Made by a program: the position numbers and the translations under genes
Assembly: GCA_012797725.1 (NCBI GenBank)
Contig: JAAZON010000473.1
Coordinates: forward strand, 1-10,169
Length of the DNA: 10,169 bases
DNA from: SAR324 cluster bacterium
GTDB taxonomy: Bacteria > Bdellovibrionota > UBA2361 > JAAZON01
Direction: 5' to 3'
The notes under the pieces: model-generated
What the model was told of the DNA's origin: nothing
The model's database searches: none
What the model saw: the letters and a program-made list of their open reading frames with translations, nothing else
In this document: piece by piece, positions 6,774 through 10,169 of the stretch
Layout: each line of letters opens with the position of its first letter
Position numbering within the stretch: position 1 is the stretch's first letter

Positions 6774-6802
6774 ATTATGCTTCTATTACAAGAAAATGAA
6801 AA
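6774..6802 (-). promoter_or_regulatory. Candidate promoter of the cupin gene embedded in dyads
   Basis: On the minus strand TTTTCA (6797-6802) and CATAAT (6774-6779) are separated by 17 bases, matching the consensus at 4/6 and 5/6. The -10 lies inside the perfect dyad AAGCATTATGCTT (6770-6782). The -35 lies within TACAAG-N11-CTTGTA (6787-6792, 6804-6809) and AATGAAA-N8-TTTCATT (6795-6801, 6810-6816). A further dyad, CCTAAACTTTAGG, is at 6821-6833. The leader to ATG 6675 would be about 95 bases. Confidence 0.4.
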
Positions 6803-6834
6803 ACTTGTATTTCATTGCACCCTAAACTTTAGGT

Positions 6835-7626
6835 TCATTGGGCTGCTTTAATAAGGTTCAACTTAGCTGGAATTCCAATAAAATCCAAGATTGAATGAAT
6901 CTGTTCTAATGGTTCATCAGACCAACTTTCAGGATTGTTTCTCATCATCCTGAGATCTTCTATTATAAATTCACAAGAATAACATCGGTTATCACGCAAG
7001 TTAATCAGATTAACAGCTCTGTCTGATGCACTCCACTGGAAAACCACCACATCTATTCCCTGACCTACTGAATGTGCAACATAGGTACGAGACATATAAT
7101 CTTGCCCGCCTGTAACTAGTGCTGTTCTTGGGGTCATGCGGTTATTCAATCTTCGTACTGCAATTGCCATACGCCAAGTTGATAACAAGAGCTGCCTGAG
7201 ATCTTTTATTTGTTCTTCACTCTTGAGCACAGGGTGATCGACACCAAAATAATCTCTGAAACTTCCACGAGCCAATTCAAACAATGGAACTCCACGGTAG
7301 CGAAATTCCATCAGTTCCTCCTTTGGAACATTTAAAATAGTACGCCAGGTATCTTGAATCTCATCAGGCTGCAAAAAACTCGATAGATCTTTGCTCTCCA
7401 AACTACCCCAACGGGCAAGCATTCGCTGCTCCGCTATACAAGCAGGACAGCTTCTAATATTACGCTTCCATTCGTGCTCAGAATCACGTTCGCAAACTGG
7501 GAAAATCCCATTACAGCGAAGCTGAAAAACATCTTGCCTCAAATATCGAAGGTAATTTCCAACAAGATACATCAAGCCAGCCTCAGCACTCGAAGATGAA
7601 AAAGGAGCAAATAATATTATACTCAT
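6835..7626 (-). CDS. Cysteine-cluster protein of unknown function, third gene of a coupled trio
   Basis: The 263-residue product begins with a beta-alpha segment (MSIILFAPFSSSSAEAG) that resembles the first strand and loop of a GT-B or nucleotide-binding fold. It then shows C38-x6-C45-x14-C60-x2-C63, a likely zinc or structural cluster, and later C215-x2-C218. The phrase LRCNGIFPVC and the later run from residue 169 (TALVTGGQDYMS) to W235 recall bacterial surface-polysaccharide or capsule proteins that carry an N-terminal Cys cluster. I hold this only as a weak family hint. There is no signal peptide or clear transmembrane helix, so it is probably cytoplasmic. ATG 7626 overlaps the upstream TGA by ATGA. 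A GTG at 7650 would add eight residues. No good ribosome-binding site is seen, so translational coupling is likely. Confidence 0.8.
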   Translation of the reverse strand: MSIILFAPFSSSSAEAGLMYLVGNYLRYLRQDVFQLRCNGIFPVCERDSEHEWKRNIRSCPACIAEQRMLARWGSLESKDLSSFLQPDEIQDTWRTILNVPKEELMEFRYRGVPLFELARGSFRDYFGVDHPVLKSEEQIKDLRQLLLSTWRMAIAVRRLNNRMTPRTALVTGGQDYMSRTYVAHSVGQGIDVVVFQWSASDRAVNLINLRDNRCYSCEFIIEDLRMMRNNPESWSDEPLEQIHSILDFIGIPAKLNLIKAAQ

Positions 7627-8360
7627 AGCGCACACACCGAAACAGGACACCCCGTAGAGGCATCTCTATAAACTAAATAATAAACCAATTGAGAATTCCT
7701 CTCGCCATCATTAACGATTGGAATATATTGCTGAACTCCATAGGGCTGATCGACAGAGAAAGCTTCTGTAAAATCCGGATCCCCTAATGTCAGTTCTCTT
7801 AAAGAATAGGGAGGAAGTGGACGTGATTCCAACGATGTCTGAATTAATTCTCCCCTTTTGTCCTGTTTCAGCAATGCAAGCGCTGGCTGCTGCTCAGATT
7901 CCGATATATTCAACAGAAACAAAGATGTCTTGGTGTATTTGTCTCTAATTGCCAGACCAAGAGGTATTGCAATATCAAGACCATCCTTCTCATTCAGACT
8001 TTTCTCCCTATGGGGGTGAAAACGAGCCGAAAACCCATCAGTAACAAACTCAACCACACAAGAGGATGGACTAATATCCAATCGAGGTTGTGAAGTACTG
8101 ACTTCTATAATAATTCCGACTGCCGCTGACTTTTCTGATTCTAACGCAGGGAAAACATCATCAATACAAATACCATCAGGTTGACTAACTCGACCACCAT
8201 CGAGGGTTACACTTTTTAATCCGATAGCTTCTCCAAAAGCTGTAAGTTTGCATTGAGCTGGATATGGTGCAGTTAAGGAGCCTGCAGATGGAAAAAAGTG
8301 CACAAGAGTTTTTGTTTGATTACTATGCACTCCAAAGGTATGCCATTGAATAGATTGCAT
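7623..8360 (-). CDS. Unknown beta-rich protein, apparent paralogue of the gene before it
   Basis: The 245-residue product is predominantly alternating hydrophobic and polar stretches with many Ser, Thr, Pro and Gly, suggesting beta-sandwich folds. It has no signal peptide or membrane helix. I recognise no family. By eye it aligns with the 223-residue product of the upstream gene. TLVHFFPSAGSL (18-29) corresponds to ALLSFYDADGSL (37-48) of the neighbour, and SLFLLNISE (146-154) to PLLCVVNHS (131-139). The following strand and P-x-S-x-R-x-L turn (183-191) corresponds to P-L-G-V-R-L-L (164-170). ATG 8360 shares one base with the upstream stop (TGATG), and its TGA overlaps the next start (ATGA), so all three genes are tightly coupled. 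A possible role in carbohydrate binding is speculation from context. Confidence 0.78.
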   Translation of the reverse strand: MQSIQWHTFGVHSNQTKTLVHFFPSAGSLTAPYPAQCKLTAFGEAIGLKSVTLDGGRVSQPDGICIDDVFPALESEKSAAVGIIIEVSTSQPRLDISPSSCVVEFVTDGFSARFHPHREKSLNEKDGLDIAIPLGLAIRDKYTKTSLFLLNISESEQQPALALLKQDKRGELIQTSLESRPLPPYSLRELTLGDPDFTEAFSVDQPYGVQQYIPIVNDGERNSQLVYYLVYRDASTGCPVSVCAL

Positions 8361-9031
8361 CAGCCCACCGCACTCAAAAATTCTTCTTTTTTCGAACCTG
8401 GATAAAGCTCCAAAACCTGCGCGCCTACAACTCCGCCTCCGTGCATCCCAAATCGCAGGTATGCACGAAGCGTTTTGGCACTGTCCTTTGGAAGGGATGT
8501 TTCAAACTCTACATCCAAGGCTAACAAACGTACTCCCAGTGGAGAAATCAACAGCTCAGTCTCTGGAATCCGTGCTCCAAAAAAAAGCTGACAACGAAGA
8601 CGCGCTTCTTCTTGCGAATGATTAACCACGCATAGAAGCGGATGACGAGATGAAGAAAACACAACGGGCATAAAGCCTGTTCTTTCTCCACTTATAATCT
8701 CAGGTTCTCCAAGCATGGAGGCACTAGCACCACTGATTAAACGGCATCCCCACCAACATGGCTTTGTGTAGCGTACCATCAAATGTGCATGGCGTATCCC
8801 ACTTTCAAGTTTGCAACTTCCTAGGAACTGCCCCACTTCAAGTGCTGTGGGATTTCCTGCCTTGCTTGTAAGCTCAGCTTCATTCACCAAAGAGCCATCT
8901 GCATCATAGAAACTCAATAATGCTGTCGATGCTCCGGCATCCTTAGACCAAGGGAGCCAAAGCAAATAACTTTCGATAAAAGAACCTGATGCAACCCAAA
9001 AATGTTTTACATGCTGCGAATCAGACGCCAC
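8360..9031 (-). CDS. Unknown beta-rich protein, first gene of the coupled trio
   Basis: The 223-residue product starts at GTG 9031 with TAGGAG eight bases upstream, a good ribosome-binding site that decides the start. The composition is beta-rich with no secretion signal. Trp residues cluster at 25-28 (WLPW) and in PCWWGC (91-96), whose C92 and C96 could pair or bind metal. Strand-turn-strand motifs FYDADGSL (41-48) and VVNHSQEEARL (135-145) recur in modified form in the next gene, suggesting an old tandem duplication. I cannot name a family. As the promoter-proximal member of a three-gene unit ending in the Cys-cluster protein, it probably works in the same process. Confidence 0.78.
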   Translation of the reverse strand: MASDSQHVKHFWVASGSFIESYLLWLPWSKDAGASTALLSFYDADGSLVNEAELTSKAGNPTALEVGQFLGSCKLESGIRHAHLMVRYTKPCWWGCRLISGASASMLGEPEIISGERTGFMPVVFSSSRHPLLCVVNHSQEEARLRCQLFFGARIPETELLISPLGVRLLALDVEFETSLPKDSAKTLRAYLRFGMHGGGVVGAQVLELYPGSKKEEFLSAVG

Positions 9032-9063
9032 TTAAAACACTCCTAAACTTATATTCTCAAGTT

Positions 9064-9093
9064 ATGATAATTTCATTTCCACTAACTCAACAA
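9064..9093 (-). promoter_or_regulatory. Candidate promoter for the three-gene operon
   Basis: On the minus strand TTGTTG (9088-9093) and TATCAT (9064-9069) are separated by 18 bases, matching the consensus at 3/6 and 5/6. The leader to GTG 9031 would be about 25-30 bases, which accommodates the AGGAG site. Other pairings are possible in this AT-rich stretch. Confidence 0.3.
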
Positions 9094-9534
9094 AGGTTCA
9101 AGCCCAGAAGCATTAGCTACCACTCTAACTGCCTAGCCCAGCTTTTGCGAACTCAAAAACCCTCTTAAATATTTTCCCAACAACCTATATTGTGGACAAG
9201 TTCGTATCATACCTTGAACTTATCTGAAGAGTTACTTTAAGTAGCTTGAATTATCAATAGTAAATTATCTATTTTAGCGAATGCCTGGAAGTAAAATCGA
9301 GAGAATTTTGAGCTTTAAGCATGGTTGCTAGCTCTGCTTTGGCCTCGACTTCTATTGAGTTGTGAAAATTTAAGAAAATTCATGTGAATTCAATAGATTA
9401 TCTGCTTCGTGAAAATTGCAACCTGAAAACTTACTTCTGGACTTGCCTACTCCTTTTAACCGACTCGTGAGCGAATTATCAAGTTTAATAAGGATTTTTC
9501 CGATATTAAAGACATAAGGTAGAACTGGGGTTTT
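9094..9534. other. Intergenic region between divergent genes, no gene supported
   Basis: This AT-rich stretch of about 440 bases has no open frame with a credible start site. It contains short structures only: the dyad TACTTTAAGTA (9233-9243), AATTCA-TG-TGAATT (9377-9390), and a direct repeat GTGAAAATT (9362-9370 and 9409-9417, 47 bases apart). A 14-codon frame at 9320-9364 has no ribosome-binding site. The region must contain the promoter of the small gene at 9535, but I find no convincing -35/-10 pair for it. An unrecognised small RNA cannot be excluded. Confidence 0.4.
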
Positions 9535-9846
9535 ATGCGTAGCGCCGAAGAGAAGAAGACACTCATTGTGAACTGTGTAGGTTATGGCTTCATCTGTGCT
9601 CTTGTGATCTTCACTCTGACACTTGTTTTTGGAAACCGCTTTTTTGGAATGATGCAACTCTTTGGTCTTGAAGGCCTTCAGGCTAACCCAGGCTTTATAT
9701 ATGACGATTGTTCACTTCCAGAAAATAAGAATAATAAATTCTGCCAACCCAAGGAAAGCTATACTGAAAAAGATTGGAAAGATATCAAACACTCAGGGAA
9801 AGATTACGTCCCGTTCAATTTAGTGCCAAAGGAGTGGGAAAAATAG
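9535..9846 (+). CDS. Small single-pass membrane protein of unknown function
   Basis: The 103-residue product has a short basic N-terminus with KK at 7-8, one hydrophobic helix at about 10-32, and a polar C-terminal domain of about 65 residues. The charge pattern predicts N-in, C-out topology, placing the C-terminal domain in the periplasm or outside. That domain contains two Cys, C59 and C70, that could form a disulfide, and a Lys/Glu/Asp-rich end. ATG 9535 is preceded by GGGG about five bases upstream, with AAGG further back, so the start is plausible but not strong. It stands alone, with a hairpin right after the stop and no partner gene. I recognise no family. An overlapping opposite-strand frame at 9370-9657 looks like a shadow. 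Confidence 0.65.
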   Translation: MRSAEEKKTLIVNCVGYGFICALVIFTLTLVFGNRFFGMMQLFGLEGLQANPGFIYDDCSLPENKNNKFCQPKESYTEKDWKDIKHSGKDYVPFNLVPKEWEK

Positions 9847-9847
9847 A

Positions 9848-9868
9848 GACTCAGGCGTCTCCTGAGTC
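9848..9868 (+). terminator. Perfect 8-bp hairpin after the small membrane-protein gene
   Basis: GACTCAGG (9848-9855) and CCTGAGTC (9861-9868) form a perfect stem with a 5-base loop beginning two bases after the TAG stop. No U-run follows immediately; the first T-rich stretch is about 15 bases further on. A competing stem GAGAC (9846-9850) with GTCTC (9857-9861) uses part of the same bases. Terminator function is likely but not of the canonical intrinsic form. Confidence 0.45.
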
Positions 9869-10169
9869 CAAATCTCAGAAGTTATTTCTCAATTTTAAAC
9901 GTTTCATTCTTTGTAGTCATAACAACAGAAAAGCTCTCTACAATGCCACGATCTATATCTGGTGGTAGAAAAAGTGGCCCTTTACACCCTGAAGACAAAG
10001 GGAAGCCGTAGGAACCCCACCCAAATAGATGAGATACATTGCATTGCTGGGATGATGGCCAAGAAACCTTCGAATCTCATCTTTGGCAGCGCTCATGCTT
10101 AAAGAGCTCGAAAAAACAAATGGATTTGATTTAGCTGCAATACTTAATGTTTCCGGTGGATTGGAGGAA
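9869..10169. other. Ambiguous right end, possible gene fragments on either strand
   Basis: Three open frames compete. On the minus strand, 9953-10168 is open from the window edge to TAG: 71 residues, Ser-rich at its start, with no internal motif. On the plus strand a frame at 9923-10102 encodes up to 59 residues. It has no ATG until 10052 and ends in NLIFGSAHA. A plus frame from ATG 10095 runs off the edge and would join the previous one by a single frameshift near 10080. None has a clear ribosome-binding site. The final bases (TTGGAGGAA) resemble a Shine-Dalgarno sequence for a plus-strand gene starting just outside. I cannot choose between a degraded gene, a partial minus-strand gene and plain intergenic DNA. 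Confidence 0.3.

Noticed and set aside
9370..9657. Minus-strand frame of 95 residues
   Set aside because: It overlaps the small membrane-protein gene; its composition is not protein-like and there is no ribosome-binding site.
9774..9968. Plus-strand frame of 64 residues reading through the hairpin
   Set aside because: It starts within the membrane-protein gene in another frame and crosses the hairpin after that gene.
1..10169. CRISPR arrays, tRNA or rRNA genes, transposases, phage genes
   Set aside because: No regularly spaced repeats, cloverleaf sequences, DDE or recombinase motifs were found on either strand.

Overview
The window reads as a bacterial surface-glycan or secondary-metabolite decoration locus at roughly 40-45% GC (estimated by eye). 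The GT2 glycosyltransferase, NodU/CmcH carbamoyltransferase, SxtJ-type membrane protein, phosphomannose-isomerase-like cupin and MFS transporter all fit envelope or exopolysaccharide chemistry, probably in a Gram-negative bacterium. No rRNA, tRNA or phylogenetic marker gene is present, so I do not name a taxon.

Layout, left to right. Bases 2-106 hold the C-terminus of an unidentified gene. Bases 105-305 are non-coding and carry a nested set of inverted repeats. A minus-strand operon follows, read from 3871 down to 412: carbamoyltransferase, SxtJ-family membrane protein, a 53-residue small protein with a TTG start that I found by hand, and a Hanks-type Ser/Thr kinase. Each junction overlaps or abuts. 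A 169-bp divergent intergenic region (3872-4040) carries a dyad lying between two opposed candidate promoters. On the plus strand a GT2 glycosyltransferase overlaps an MFS_3-type exporter by ATGA. The exporter and a minus-strand cupin gene converge with overlapping stop codons.

After a dyad-rich intergenic stretch (6676-6834) comes a second minus-strand operon (9031 to 6835) of three coupled genes encoding 223, 245 and 263 residues. The first two look like tandem paralogues of an unassigned beta-rich family. The third carries a C-x6-C-x14-C-x2-C cluster plus a later CxxC, and faintly resembles surface-polysaccharide proteins. This trio is the part of the window I find hardest to explain and the best candidate for an undescribed system.

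About 500 bp of AT-rich intergenic DNA then leads to a small plus-strand gene for a single-pass membrane protein (9535-9846), followed by a hairpin. The last 300 bp are ambiguous: open frames exist on both strands and none is convincing.

Working model (inference): the glycosyltransferase extends a glycan, the carbamoyltransferase adds carbamoyl groups to a sugar or related hydroxyl at the membrane with SxtJ, the exporter moves a small product, and the kinase regulates or belongs to the carbamoylation operon. No assembly enzymes or polymerase are visible, so the locus is either part of a larger cluster or a decoration module.
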